Positions 52,472 through 61,955 of a DNA stretch of 64,000 nt are shown piece after piece. Below the pieces are notes generated by a model. It did not search any database. It was not told the origin of the DNA and was given only the letters and a program-made list of their open reading frames with translations. Both the position numbers and the translations under genes were made by a program. The first letter of the stretch is position 1; each line of letters opens with the position of its first letter. This DNA comes from Brevundimonas guildfordensis (GTDB lineage: Bacteria; Pseudomonadota; Alphaproteobacteria; Caulobacterales; Caulobacteraceae): positions 1,612,001 through 1,676,000 of the forward strand of contig NZ_JACSQU010000001.1 in assembly GCF_014836405.1 (NCBI RefSeq), given 5' to 3'.

Positions 52472-53346
52472 CCCGCCGTCAGCAGCCCCCTCAGATAGGC
52501 CCCATAGTCGGCGCCCCCGAAGCTGTCGGCCAGGCGGGCCAGCTGGGCGTCGTCGATCCAGCCCATGCGCCAGGCGACCTCTTCGGGGCAGGCGATCTTG
52601 AACCCTTGGCGCTGCTCAAGCGTGCGCACGAAGGTCGCGGCGTCCAGCAGACTGTCGGGGGTGCCGGTGTCCAGCCAGGCGAACCCTCGGCCGAGGCGCT
52701 CGACGCCCAGCCGGCCCTGCTCCAGATAGCCGCTGATCAGGTCGGTGATCTCCAACTCGCCGCGCGCCGAGGGGCGCAGGCTGGCGGCGATCGCCGGCGC
52801 CTGGCCGTCGAAGATGTAGAGGCCCGTCACCGCCCAGGGCGAGCGTGGGTTCGACGGCTTTTCCTCGATGGTCAAGGCGCGCCCCTGCCCGTCCAGCTCG
52901 ACCACGCCGTAGCGGCGCGGGTCGGACACCCGATAGGCGAAGACCACCGCTCCGCGCCGCGCGTCTAGCGAACGGCCGGCCTGGGCGAAGACCCGCCCGG
53001 CCTCATGACCATGGAACAGGTTGTCGCCCAGGATCAGCGCCGAGGGGCCGCCGTCCACGAAATCCGCGCCGATGCGATAGGCGTCCGCCAGACCGCGCGG
53101 CTCATCCTGCACGGCGAAGGAAAGGTCGAGGCCCCAGCGTCGGCCGTCGCCCAACAGGGCGCGAAACGCCGGCTGGTCGCGCGGCGTGGTGATGATCAAG
53201 ACCTCACGAACGCCGGCCAGCATCAGGGTGGTCAGGGGGTAATAGATCAGCGGCTTGTCATAGACCGGCATCAGCTGTTTGGAGACCGCCGTGGTCATCG
53301 GGTGCAGGCGCGAGCCGGCTCCGCCGGCGAGGATGATGCCCTTCAT
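52468..53346 (-). CDS. rfbA: Glucose-1-phosphate thymidylyltransferase
   Basis: 292 residues. The nucleotidyltransferase opening KGIILAGGAGSRLHPMT, VSKQLMPVYDKPLIYYPL, LILGDNLFHG and EEKPSNPRS are all RmlA-type. It starts dTDP-L-rhamnose synthesis. The start overlaps the stop of rfbD by four bases (ATGA). Confidence 0.96.
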   Translation of the reverse strand: MKGIILAGGAGSRLHPMTTAVSKQLMPVYDKPLIYYPLTTLMLAGVREVLIITTPRDQPAFRALLGDGRRWGLDLSFAVQDEPRGLADAYRIGADFVDGGPSALILGDNLFHGHEAGRVFAQAGRSLDARRGAVVFAYRVSDPRRYGVVELDGQGRALTIEEKPSNPRSPWAVTGLYIFDGQAPAIAASLRPSARGELEITDLISGYLEQGRLGVERLGRGFAWLDTGTPDSLLDAATFVRTLEQRQGFKIACPEEVAWRMGWIDDAQLARLADSFGGADYGAYLRGLLTAG

Positions 53347-54254
53347 TGCGTCGCCCCTACGATGCGCCCGCTGCGGGCGGCCCTGATCTGATCCACGACC
53401 TCTTGCACCGCCTCGCGCCAGTGGCGGGGCCGATAGCCCGCAACCCGAGCGAAGACCTCGCCCGTCATACGGCTGTCGGACGGGCGACGCGCCTTGCTGG
53501 CGAAAGCGGCGGCGGGGACCGCGCGCAAGCGGGGCGTCGAGGTCTCGGCGCTGGCGGCCCAGGCGGCGAACACAGCCTGGGCCAACTCATGACGGCTAGC
53601 CGAGCCCTCATTGACGAAATGCAGGATGGGCTCGGCGCCGAAGCCGCCTGTCTGCAGACGAACCGCGATTAGACGCAACAAACCCTCCGCCAGATCATTC
53701 GCGGCCGTGGGCGAACCGACTTCGTCGGAGACGATATCCAGTTGATCGTCGCCGACCCGGTCCAGAATCCGCGTGACGAAGTTGCGCCCCTCCCCATCGA
53801 ACAGCCAGGCCGTCCGCACCACCACAGCGTCGGACGTCGCCGCCAGAACCGCTAGTTCGCCCGCCCGCTTGGACGCTCCGTACACGTTGAGCGGCTGCGT
53901 GCGCGCCGTCTCCTCATGCGGCCCCGGGCCGCTGAAGACGAAATCCGTCGAGACATGGATCAGGGGAACCCCGGCCGCTCGCGTCGCCTGCGCCAGCACG
54001 GCCGGCCCCAGGGCGTTGACCCGGAAAGCCTGAGCCGGAACGTCTTCGGCCCCCTCTACATCGGTGAAGGCGGCCGCATTGATCACGGCCGCCCAGGGCC
54101 GCTGGTCCAGAATTCGGCCGACGCTTTCGAGGCTGCAGACGTCGCACTCTGTCCGGCTGACGACGTGAACCCGCAGACCGGCAGGCGGAGCGGCGCGGCT
54201 CAGGGCGCGGCCAAGCTGGCCTTCGCCGCCCGTCACCAGAATGTCCCTGACCAT
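53343..54254 (-). CDS. rfbD: dTDP-4-dehydrorhamnose reductase
   Basis: 303 residues. NADPH binding is VTGGEGQLGRAL, then NAAAFTDVEGAEDVP, STDFVFSG and the catalytic NVYGASKRAGE. It completes dTDP-L-rhamnose. The ATG at 54254 overlaps the stop of the upstream glycosyltransferase gene by one base (TGATG); the codon before it is TTG and less likely. The unit continues into rfbA. Confidence 0.95.
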   Translation of the reverse strand: MVRDILVTGGEGQLGRALSRAAPPAGLRVHVVSRTECDVCSLESVGRILDQRPWAAVINAAAFTDVEGAEDVPAQAFRVNALGPAVLAQATRAAGVPLIHVSTDFVFSGPGPHEETARTQPLNVYGASKRAGELAVLAATSDAVVVRTAWLFDGEGRNFVTRILDRVGDDQLDIVSDEVGSPTAANDLAEGLLRLIAVRLQTGGFGAEPILHFVNEGSASRHELAQAVFAAWAASAETSTPRLRAVPAAAFASKARRPSDSRMTGEVFARVAGYRPRHWREAVQEVVDQIRAARSGRIVGATQ

Positions 54255-56788
54255 CAACGCGGCGGCCGGAGGCGGTGGAAGGGGCGGCTATCGCGCGAGA
54301 AATGACCGTTGAACCAGCGGTCGCGCGCAAACACCTGGCCCCAGCGAGACAGAAGCCGGGCGTTGGCGCGCGCGGCGACCTTGCGCTTTTCTCCATCGCG
54401 ACTGTAGCCGCGAGTGACCGATTCCAGGTGATAAAGCGTCGCGCCGGGCGTGTAGAGCACCCGGTAGTTGCGGTCCCATGCTCGCAGGCAGAGGTCGACG
54501 TCGTTGCCCTCGACCGGGAAACTGGCCGGGTCGAATCCGCCAAGCTCTTTGAACTTGCGCGCCTCCATCGCCATACAGGCGCCGGTGACGGCGATGCTGG
54601 CGTGCGTCAGGGCGTGGCGTCCCATATAGCCGCCGTCCGCGCCGGGGGCGCCGACGCCTTCGTGAACCAGGAAACCGGACACGCCCTCGCGCCAGACGAA
54701 CCCCGCGTGCTGAATGGCGCCATCGCGATACAGAAGACGCCCGCCGACGACGCCGATCTCAGGACGCATGGCTTCGCTGCAAAGGACATCGATCCAGTCC
54801 GGGCTGATCACCACCGTGTCGTTGTTAAGGAAGACCAACACCTCGGCCTGAGTTTCGCCGGCCGCCAGATTGTTCATCAGCGCCCAGTTGAAGTCTCCCG
54901 CGTACGGCAGCACCTTGACGGCGCCCCGCGCTTGAAGCTCATCCAGATAAGCCCGCGTGTCGGGGTCGCGAGACTCATGATCGATGATGATGATCTCGAT
55001 GCGCGTACGGTTCGCGTCGCGGTTCTTTTCAATGCTCTCGATACAGGGGCGCAGGAGATCCAGACTGTCCTTGGTCGGGATGATGACCGCAGCCGTGCCG
55101 GACGCCTGGCGCCGCAGACGAACCGCCCAGGGAAGCGACGCCCCCAGGATGTCGTCGAAAGGCTCCACCTTCACGCCCGGCACGCCCTCATAGGCGCGCT
55201 TGACGCAACTGAGCCACACCTGCGCCTGCTCGGCGTCATCATAGGCCACGCTGACCCTGCGGCTGAAAATCACGCGCTCCACATGGCCGACCTGGTCAGG
55301 CGACAAACCGGCGCGCAGCAGTGCGTCCTGCGGCGCCAGCCCTGCAGCGGCCGCAGATAGCCCGACCTTACGCAGCACCGCCCCCGTCAAAGCCGTCAGC
55401 CGACCGACATAGGGTGTCTGCGCCAAGAGGTCCGGATCAAATCCCGGCTTGAACAGGGGATCTCGGTGGGCCGCCTCTCCGACCGCGCCTTCGGCGTCAT
55501 CGAAAGAGTCCTCATCGCCATAGGCGGCCAGCACCTCGGCCGGACGCATGGCTTCAACCAGACGCACCAGGGCGTCGGGAGCGCACACGCCGCTCGCAGG
55601 GGCGAAGACGACTGTCTCGTCCGCGCTGAGGCCGTTCAGGAAGCCTCGCATGTCGTCAACGAACAGACTGGCGCCGCGCGCCTTCAGCGCCCGACCCGTG
55701 GTCCACTCGATACGCTGTCCGACGTCGCGGATGAAGGGTTGAGACTCGACTCCAGCGCCGATGACGGCAAGCGTCCAACGCACCCCGCCCACCTGTCCGG
55801 CCAAGGCCAGCAACGCCTCTTCGATCGCAAACTGATCGACGCCCTCAACGTCCACCACCACTGTGACGGGCGCATCGTCCGGCCCGGCCACGACATGTCC
55901 CGAGCCTCCCGCCCGATAGACCGCCTCATAATAGGCTGGGTAGGCCTGCGGATCGAACGGGTCGTTTCGATCCTCGGCCGCGATGCGCGCTTCAATCTTG
56001 GCGAGGGCGGCGCGCACGGCTTCGAGTTCTTGCTTGAGCACCTGCGCTTGGGTCGGCGAAGGCGTCCTCGCCGGTCGTTCCAAACGCTGCAGCAGTCGCC
56101 CGCTTGGTCCATCGACGATCTCGAGCCGATGCGCCCGGTTATCCGGCAGACCATGCGGCGTCTCGATGAAGAACCCGGTCCTTCCCTCGCCCCCGAATCG
56201 ATCCTGAATATCGCGTCGGAAGCGGTCTACCGGCGCGGCGGCGACGAAATCGCCATCGACCCAGAGCTCCACAGTCGAGCCGCGGTCCGGCGTTTTCGGG
56301 TTCACCGACCAGCCTCGCACGCCGCCCGTGGTGATTTCGTCCACGGCGCCGACACGCATGAAGCGCTCCGGGTCCTGCGCCATCTTCGCCAGGCGGTCGC
56401 GCACATCATCACTGAACACGTGCGCGGAGGCCTCAAAGGAGGCGCGGAACGCGGCATCATCAAAAAGGACGCTGTAAAGCGCGGACCATCCGCGTGCCCT
56501 ATCGAGCAGGGGAACGGCCGACGGCTCCAGCGGCAAGGTCGCTTTCACCCAGTCTAGCAGCCCTTCAGGAAGGGGGTCACGAAGCTCTTCCAGCGGTATG
56601 CCGCGCTCGAGTTTCTCGATAGCGGTCGAGCGGAACTCGCCAGACTGGAAAAAGTCGGAAAGCAGCCAGCCTATCGGCTTGCCCTCGCGTTCGATCAGGC
56701 GTTCCTCAACTTCGTGGGCTCGGCCCAGAACGAGCTTATAGATCCAGGCGACATCGCTCTTTGACGCTGTCTTCTCGTCGTGTTCCAC
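54254..56788 (-). CDS. Multi-domain glycosyltransferase family 2 protein with DUF4214-like N-terminus
   Basis: 844 residues from the GTG at 56788, which follows GGAAGGAT; a TTG at 56839 is in frame but has no clear ribosome site. A DUF4214-like block (WIYKLVLGRAHEVEER to FQSGEFRS, about 12-56) is followed by a beta-rich module (GGVRGWSVNPKT, TVELWVDGDFVAAAP, about 150-250), a degenerate transferase-like segment (about 300-520) and a GT2 domain (about 555-800) with AAVIIPTKDSLDLL and the DxD-type FLNNDTVVIS. It is likely a large polysaccharide-assembly transferase. It heads the rfbD-rfbA unit. Confidence 0.85.
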   Translation of the reverse strand: MEHDEKTASKSDVAWIYKLVLGRAHEVEERLIEREGKPIGWLLSDFFQSGEFRSTAIEKLERGIPLEELRDPLPEGLLDWVKATLPLEPSAVPLLDRARGWSALYSVLFDDAAFRASFEASAHVFSDDVRDRLAKMAQDPERFMRVGAVDEITTGGVRGWSVNPKTPDRGSTVELWVDGDFVAAAPVDRFRRDIQDRFGGEGRTGFFIETPHGLPDNRAHRLEIVDGPSGRLLQRLERPARTPSPTQAQVLKQELEAVRAALAKIEARIAAEDRNDPFDPQAYPAYYEAVYRAGGSGHVVAGPDDAPVTVVVDVEGVDQFAIEEALLALAGQVGGVRWTLAVIGAGVESQPFIRDVGQRIEWTTGRALKARGASLFVDDMRGFLNGLSADETVVFAPASGVCAPDALVRLVEAMRPAEVLAAYGDEDSFDDAEGAVGEAAHRDPLFKPGFDPDLLAQTPYVGRLTALTGAVLRKVGLSAAAAGLAPQDALLRAGLSPDQVGHVERVIFSRRVSVAYDDAEQAQVWLSCVKRAYEGVPGVKVEPFDDILGASLPWAVRLRRQASGTAAVIIPTKDSLDLLRPCIESIEKNRDANRTRIEIIIIDHESRDPDTRAYLDELQARGAVKVLPYAGDFNWALMNNLAAGETQAEVLVFLNNDTVVISPDWIDVLCSEAMRPEIGVVGGRLLYRDGAIQHAGFVWREGVSGFLVHEGVGAPGADGGYMGRHALTHASIAVTGACMAMEARKFKELGGFDPASFPVEGNDVDLCLRAWDRNYRVLYTPGATLYHLESVTRGYSRDGEKRKVAARANARLLSRWGQVFARDRWFNGHFSRDSRPFHRLRPPR

Positions 56789-57138
56789 CGTGAATCCTTC
56801 CACCAGACAGGGCGCCTGCAGAGCCGTTCGTAACGTCAAGCTAGCGACAACGTAAAGCGCTTCTCCAACTCCATATAGCAGACCCTGCGCGCCGTCCGGA
56901 TCCTACCGCCGATCAAGGCGTCTGAGGCGCCGCCCCGCGCCAGACCGAGCGCCCGGCATTCGACCGGTTTCAAGCGCAAAACGACGTCGGCGGCCCCCCC
57001 TGGGGCGCCGCCAGGCAGAATTTCCGCGCAGAAAGCACGAAATGGTCGAGGATTGGTCCGAACGGATGTTTCCCCCTCCGTCCAGCGGCGATAGAACGAA
57101 GACGTTCTCCAAGACATAATAGATAGCCGGACATCGAC
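56789..57138 (+). other. Intergenic region between divergent glycosyltransferase genes
   Basis: About 350 bases separate the two transferase starts. I see no credible gene. An inverted repeat around GGCGGCCCCCCCTGGGGCGC (near 56989-57008) may form a hairpin. Promoters for both directions must lie here, but none is clear enough to place. Confidence 0.5.
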
Positions 57139-59571
57139 ATGAGCCTATTGAAACGCCCGGGCGCAGCCAGCAAGACCGCCATCACTGCCGCTATTCGCGC
57201 AGGCGACGCGGGGCGCGACGCCCGGGACTGGGCCACGGCTGAAAAGAACTACGCTCGCGCGCTGAAGCTCAACCCCGGCCTGGCCGGTATTTGGGTTCAG
57301 TACGGCCACGCCCTGAAGGAAGGCGGCAACCTCGACGAGGCCGGCGCCGCCTACGCCAAGGCCATCGCCATCGCGCCCATGACGGCCGACACGCATCTGC
57401 AGATGGGACACCTGCTGAAACTGCAGGGTCGGGCCGACGATGCGGCGGCCTCCTACCTGCGCGCCGTCGAACTGGATCCCGAGTTGCGCTTCGCCGTTGA
57501 CGAATTGCGCCACCTGGCGGTCAAGGGCGTCGAATGGGACACCGAGCGTCTGGCCGACGCCATGGAGAAGCCGGGCGCGGCGGCGAGCCAGCCGATGACG
57601 CTGGAACAGCTGGCCGACCAGTTGGAACGCCGCCTGTCGAGCTTCCAGCTGTTTTCGGAAACGCCCGCCAGCGACGCTGACAAGCGCCTGCTGGAATCTA
57701 TCCAGGACGGGCTGAAGGCCGCGCGCAAGCTGTCGGACGCCGAACAGGTCAGCGCCCAGGCCCAGGCCGAAGCGGCGGCCCATGTCGTCTTCGACGTCTC
57801 CGACCTGCTGAGCTATTTCGACAATGCGCGTCTGCCCACGGGCATCCAGCGGGTGCAGATCGAAGTGATCACGGCCCTGCTGTTCGATCCCGTGCCGGGC
57901 GTGGCGGTCGAGGTCTGCTCCTTCTCCAAGGCCCGCGACATGTGGGTCACCGCGCCCCTGCCTCTTTTCCTGCGTCTATGCGAACTGGCGCTCAAGAGCG
58001 GCGACCGCACCGACCTGGTCTGGACCGAAGCCGTCGAGGAGATGCAGCTGGCGCTGGACATCGGCCGTCAACTGAAATTCAGCCAGGGCGCCTATCTGAT
58101 CAACCTGGGCACGTCGTGGTGGCTGCAGAACTACTTCCTGCACGTGCGCATGGCCAAGGAACGCTACGGGATCCATTATATCCCCTTCGTCCACGACATG
58201 ATTCCGGTCATGACGCCCGAACACTGCGTCGAGCGCCTGACCCAGGACTTCATCAGCTGGGCCCTGGGCGTCTACAGCCACGCCGACCACTTCCTGACCA
58301 ACTCGGAAGCCTCGCGGCGCGACCTGATCAAGGTCGGCGCCACGCTCGGCTATGAGGTCAAGGAAGAGAACGTCAAGGTCATCCAGCTCAATGCGGACTT
58401 CCGCAAGCCGATCACCGAGATTCCCGTCGCCGAGACGATGCAGCGCTACGGCCTCAAGCCGTCTGACTATGTGCTGTTCGTCTCGACGGTGGAGTCGCGC
58501 AAGAACCACCTGAGCGCCTTCAAGGCCTGGCTGGACCTGATCCGTCGTCACGGCGCTGGCAAGGTTCCCAAGCTGGTCTGCGTCGGCAACCGCGGATGGC
58601 TGAACGACCAGGTCTTCGCCATGTTGGAATCCAACCCCGAACTGCGCCAGAGCATCATGATGGTGTCGGGCGTATCGGATCCCGACCTGGCCAACCTCTA
58701 CAAGGCCTGCGCCTTCACCCTGTACCCCAGTTCCTATGAGGGTTGGGGCCTGCCGGTCACCGAGTCGCTCTGCTACGGCAAGGCAGCGCTGCTGTCCGAC
58801 TCCTCGTCTCTGCCAGAGGCGGGCGGCGAGTTCGCCGTCTACTTCAAGCTGGGCGACCAGGCCGAACTGACCGCCCAGCTCGAACGCCTGATGTTCGACA
58901 AGGCCTTCCGCGCCGAATGCGAACGCAAGATCGCAGCGGACTTCCAGCCGCGTCCGTGGCGCGACCTGGGCGTCGAGATCGCCGAAACCATCAAGACCTG
59001 GTTCCCCGAAGGCGAACGCCATGACGCCCCGCCGGTCGAAGCCCGCCCCGAACTGGGTCGTTATTACTGGCTGCGGGACGTCGCAGACACGGCCGTCTAT
59101 CCCGGCATGCGGTCATCGGAAATCTTCCGCAGCGGCGACGGCTGGTGGTCGCCGGACGACTGGGGCAGCTGGACCAAGCCCAAGGGCGGCGCCCTGCAAC
59201 TCCACGTCAAGCCGACCGGCCAGAAGATGCGGCTCTATGTCGGTCTGCTGGGCCTGCAGCGCGAGGACTGCACAGCCGAAGTTCGTATCGGCGGCATGAC
59301 TGCGCGCAAGGAGCCGCTTCATCCGGGCGAACATCGCTGGATGCCGGTCGACATCGCGGCTGAAGACATGAGTTCCGGCGTGCTGCAAATTTCTTTGCGC
59401 AGCGACAAGGCCCAGGATTTCGGCCTCTACACCAATGGCGTGGATACGCGCGTGACCGGCGTCGGCGTGATCGGCTTTATGCTGTGCGAAGCGGACAACA
59501 TGCAGGCCCGCGCCGACTTCCTGGAGGCATTGACCATGCGCGACCTCGGTGAGTTGGCCAAGCGTCGCTGA
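57139..59571 (+). CDS. TPR-containing glycosyltransferase family 4 protein
   Basis: 810 residues. Tetratricopeptide repeats (about 20-130: ARDWATAEKNYARALKLNPG, GNLDEAGAAYAKAIAIAP, GRADDAAASYLRAVELDP) are followed by a helical linker and a GT-B transferase (about 210-620) with GIHYIPFVHDMIPVMTPEHC, LFVSTVESRKNHL and the E-x7-E motif in SSYEGWGLPVTESL. The last 140 residues (from about 665) form a beta-sandwich-like module with Trp-rich GWWSPDDWGSWTKPKGG. It is read from its own promoter region and ends at a terminator. The repeats may bind a partner in the assembly complex. Confidence 0.9.
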   Translation: MSLLKRPGAASKTAITAAIRAGDAGRDARDWATAEKNYARALKLNPGLAGIWVQYGHALKEGGNLDEAGAAYAKAIAIAPMTADTHLQMGHLLKLQGRADDAAASYLRAVELDPELRFAVDELRHLAVKGVEWDTERLADAMEKPGAAASQPMTLEQLADQLERRLSSFQLFSETPASDADKRLLESIQDGLKAARKLSDAEQVSAQAQAEAAAHVVFDVSDLLSYFDNARLPTGIQRVQIEVITALLFDPVPGVAVEVCSFSKARDMWVTAPLPLFLRLCELALKSGDRTDLVWTEAVEEMQLALDIGRQLKFSQGAYLINLGTSWWLQNYFLHVRMAKERYGIHYIPFVHDMIPVMTPEHCVERLTQDFISWALGVYSHADHFLTNSEASRRDLIKVGATLGYEVKEENVKVIQLNADFRKPITEIPVAETMQRYGLKPSDYVLFVSTVESRKNHLSAFKAWLDLIRRHGAGKVPKLVCVGNRGWLNDQVFAMLESNPELRQSIMMVSGVSDPDLANLYKACAFTLYPSSYEGWGLPVTESLCYGKAALLSDSSSLPEAGGEFAVYFKLGDQAELTAQLERLMFDKAFRAECERKIAADFQPRPWRDLGVEIAETIKTWFPEGERHDAPPVEARPELGRYYWLRDVADTAVYPGMRSSEIFRSGDGWWSPDDWGSWTKPKGGALQLHVKPTGQKMRLYVGLLGLQREDCTAEVRIGGMTARKEPLHPGEHRWMPVDIAAEDMSSGVLQISLRSDKAQDFGLYTNGVDTRVTGVGVIGFMLCEADNMQARADFLEALTMRDLGELAKRR

Positions 59572-59583
59572 TCGTCCAAACGA

Positions 59584-59619
59584 AAGGGGGGCGGAGCCGC
59601 AAGGCTTCGCCCCCCTTTT
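59584..59619 (+). terminator. Intrinsic terminator after the TPR-glycosyltransferase gene
   Basis: A stem AAGGGGGGCGGAGCC/GGCTTCGCCCCCCTT (G-T pairs included) with loop GCAA is followed by four T residues. The reverse strand carries T residues after the stem too, so it may serve the convergent gene. Confidence 0.88.
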
Positions 59620-59639
59620 GCTGATGCACAACCGTTTCG

Positions 59640-61856
59640 TCAGGACAACGGCAGGTCGTCCGACGCTCCCAGTTCTTCAATATCCGCCACGGCCAGCTGC
59701 GAAAAGGCGGCCATGATATGATAGAAGGAGCTCGCCGGAGACGCCTCATCGATGAAGCCGCCAGACGGCAGGCGCTTGTCACGCCATGTCCCCTGCGGCG
59801 TCAGATACTGCCATAGGGCGCGCTGCGCCTCCGCAGCTCCGTCCAGATATCGTCGCCGCTGACTATCGGTCGATGCCTCGGCCAGTATCAGCGCCGCCTT
59901 CAGCCATTCTGTCTGAGGCCACAGCCGGGCGCGTTCGCCCCGTGCGCGGCCGTCGTCGTTCATCGCATCCAGGGCGACGCGACTGCGTTCCGTCACGCCG
60001 AGCTGGCCGAAGGCGTACAGACGGCGCGCAGCCTCCAGAGCGTTCGGATCAGAGCGCAGACGACTGTACCGTACAAGCAGCCAGGCCCACTCGAACTGAT
60101 GCCCCGGCTCGACCAGACGGCCATCCTCGCCCGCCGCAGGCTTCCAGTTCTCTTCGAAGAACTCCCGCAGGAAGCCGCCCTCCGCGTCGATGAAGGTCGT
60201 TTGCGCCAGGCTCGCCAGTTGGTCGGCCAAACGCCCCCACGTCGGATCACCGCCGCCTTCTTCCCAGGCCAGACAGGCTTCCAGAAGATGCATATGGGCG
60301 TTGGACTGATAGGGATGATCCCCGCCCTCGACAAAGGCGCCGTTGGGGAGTTGCCGCTCGATCAACTGATCGCGGATCGCAACCGCCAGCGCCTCAAGCT
60401 CCTGAGGGGCGTCAACCGCCGAGCGGGCGGCCTGAAGAGCGAACATGACGAAGGCCTGATCATAGACCATGGCTGTGTCATCCAGCGCGGACCCATCCGC
60501 CGCCAGCAGGGTGCGGCACAGGCCGTCGGGCCGCAGATAGGCCTCGCGCAGACGCTTCACGCCATCCGCCACGGCGCGCCGCCACGGCCCTTGCCATCCC
60601 AGGCGTCCGGCCTCGGCATAGGTCCAGATCTGGCGCGCCTGCACCCGGGCGCGGCGCGGCGACGGCACAGCGCGGCATTCCTTGCCGATCGCCTCGGCGA
60701 AGCCGCCATCCTCCGCCTGACCGATGGTCGACCACAGAGGCAGGGCGGAGCAGCGCAGCCAGTCGCTGAACCGCCGTGCGCCGGCCCCCAGCCCCTCCGG
60801 CTTGGGTCGCTCGAAGTCCAGATGTTGGGGGAAGCCCGCCTTGACCCGTTCCACCAGACGTTTGACGTCCTGGGCGCGTTTGAGATCGCAGACCAGAATG
60901 GCGTCGCGTTCAGCGATAATGGCCAGATCGCTGACGCCCAGGACCCCGACCAGGACGCCTTCGGGCGCCCGCACCAGACAGCCGTCAGCGTCTTCGTAGA
61001 TATGCTGCCCGAACTCGCCCTCGCCGGTCGCGGCGATGGAGTCCCAGGCGCCGAGATCCGACCAGTCGAAATCAACCGCAAGGACCGAGGCCCGGTTCGT
61101 CTTCTCCATTACGGCGTAGTCGATGGAAATCTTCGGCGCCTCGCGGAAGGCCTCGGCCAGCACAGCGATATGGCCCGAGGAGGCGGCCGGAAGGGCCCGG
61201 CGCGCGGCGTCCTCGACCGCGGGAGCGCGCGCTTTCAACTCCTCCACGAAAGCCGCCGCCGACACGATAAAGTTGCCGCTGTTCCACAGATAGCCGGCGG
61301 CGATGTATTCCGCCGCGCTGTCCGCATCCGGCTTCTCGCGGAACGCCTTGACGGCCGACAGGCCCAGACCGGCCGGACTGATGTAGCCATAGGCCGTCGA
61401 AGGCTCGGACGGCCTCACCCCCAGGGTGACGATACGGCCTTCCTGCGCGCCGCGCGCCGCCTCGATCACCGCCTGCCGGAACGCCTCATGATCGGGGATA
61501 TGGTGATCCGAGGCGACGAAGACGTTAACCGCCTCTGGATCGCGCGCCTTGGTCCACAGCGCCGCGGCCGCCATCGCCGCCGCCGAATCGCGCGCTTCCG
61601 GCTCCAGCAGGATTTGCGCCCGATCCTTCAGACCGATTTCCGCCAATTGATCCAGCAGCCATTCTCGGTGCGCCACCCCGGCGACCACCACCAGCTTGCC
61701 GTCCTTGCCCGCCAGAGGCGCGACGCGTTCAGCCGTTTCCTGAAAAAGCGAACGATTGCCCGCCAGGGGAATGAATTGTTTGGGCCGGGCCGGACGCGAA
61801 GAAGGCCATAGGCGCGTACCCGCGCCCCCGCACATAATCACTGGATAGATCGTCAT
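59640..61856 (-). CDS. manC: Mannose-1-phosphate guanylyltransferase fused to an AGE-type isomerase domain
   Basis: 738 residues. The N-terminal half (about 1-345) has MCGGAGTRLWPSSRPARPKQF and the FREKPD loop of GDP-mannose pyrophosphorylases. The C-terminal half (about 365-738) is an (alpha/alpha)6 barrel of the N-acylglucosamine 2-epimerase/mannose isomerase type (ARQIWTYAEAG, YDQAFVMFALQ, HMHLLEACLAWE, GHQFEWAWLLVRY). In the standard bifunctional enzyme the isomerase half is a cupin; here it appears to be replaced. Together the halves could turn fructose-6-phosphate toward GDP-mannose, given a phosphomannomutase. The ATG at 61856 is set by the start of the fold. The sulfotransferase gene is divergent. 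Confidence 0.92.
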   Translation of the reverse strand: MTIYPVIMCGGAGTRLWPSSRPARPKQFIPLAGNRSLFQETAERVAPLAGKDGKLVVVAGVAHREWLLDQLAEIGLKDRAQILLEPEARDSAAAMAAAALWTKARDPEAVNVFVASDHHIPDHEAFRQAVIEAARGAQEGRIVTLGVRPSEPSTAYGYISPAGLGLSAVKAFREKPDADSAAEYIAAGYLWNSGNFIVSAAAFVEELKARAPAVEDAARRALPAASSGHIAVLAEAFREAPKISIDYAVMEKTNRASVLAVDFDWSDLGAWDSIAATGEGEFGQHIYEDADGCLVRAPEGVLVGVLGVSDLAIIAERDAILVCDLKRAQDVKRLVERVKAGFPQHLDFERPKPEGLGAGARRFSDWLRCSALPLWSTIGQAEDGGFAEAIGKECRAVPSPRRARVQARQIWTYAEAGRLGWQGPWRRAVADGVKRLREAYLRPDGLCRTLLAADGSALDDTAMVYDQAFVMFALQAARSAVDAPQELEALAVAIRDQLIERQLPNGAFVEGGDHPYQSNAHMHLLEACLAWEEGGGDPTWGRLADQLASLAQTTFIDAEGGFLREFFEENWKPAAGEDGRLVEPGHQFEWAWLLVRYSRLRSDPNALEAARRLYAFGQLGVTERSRVALDAMNDDGRARGERARLWPQTEWLKAALILAEASTDSQRRRYLDGAAEAQRALWQYLTPQGTWRDKRLPSGGFIDEASPASSFYHIMAAFSQLAVADIEELGASDDLPLS

Positions 61857-61955
61857 GTCGTCCTGATTAGACCACGCCGCCCGCCATGCGAAGGCTAGGA
61901 TGCTAACACTCAAACCGCTAGTGACGCTTTTCTAAAACATGGTCGCGAGGGGAAT

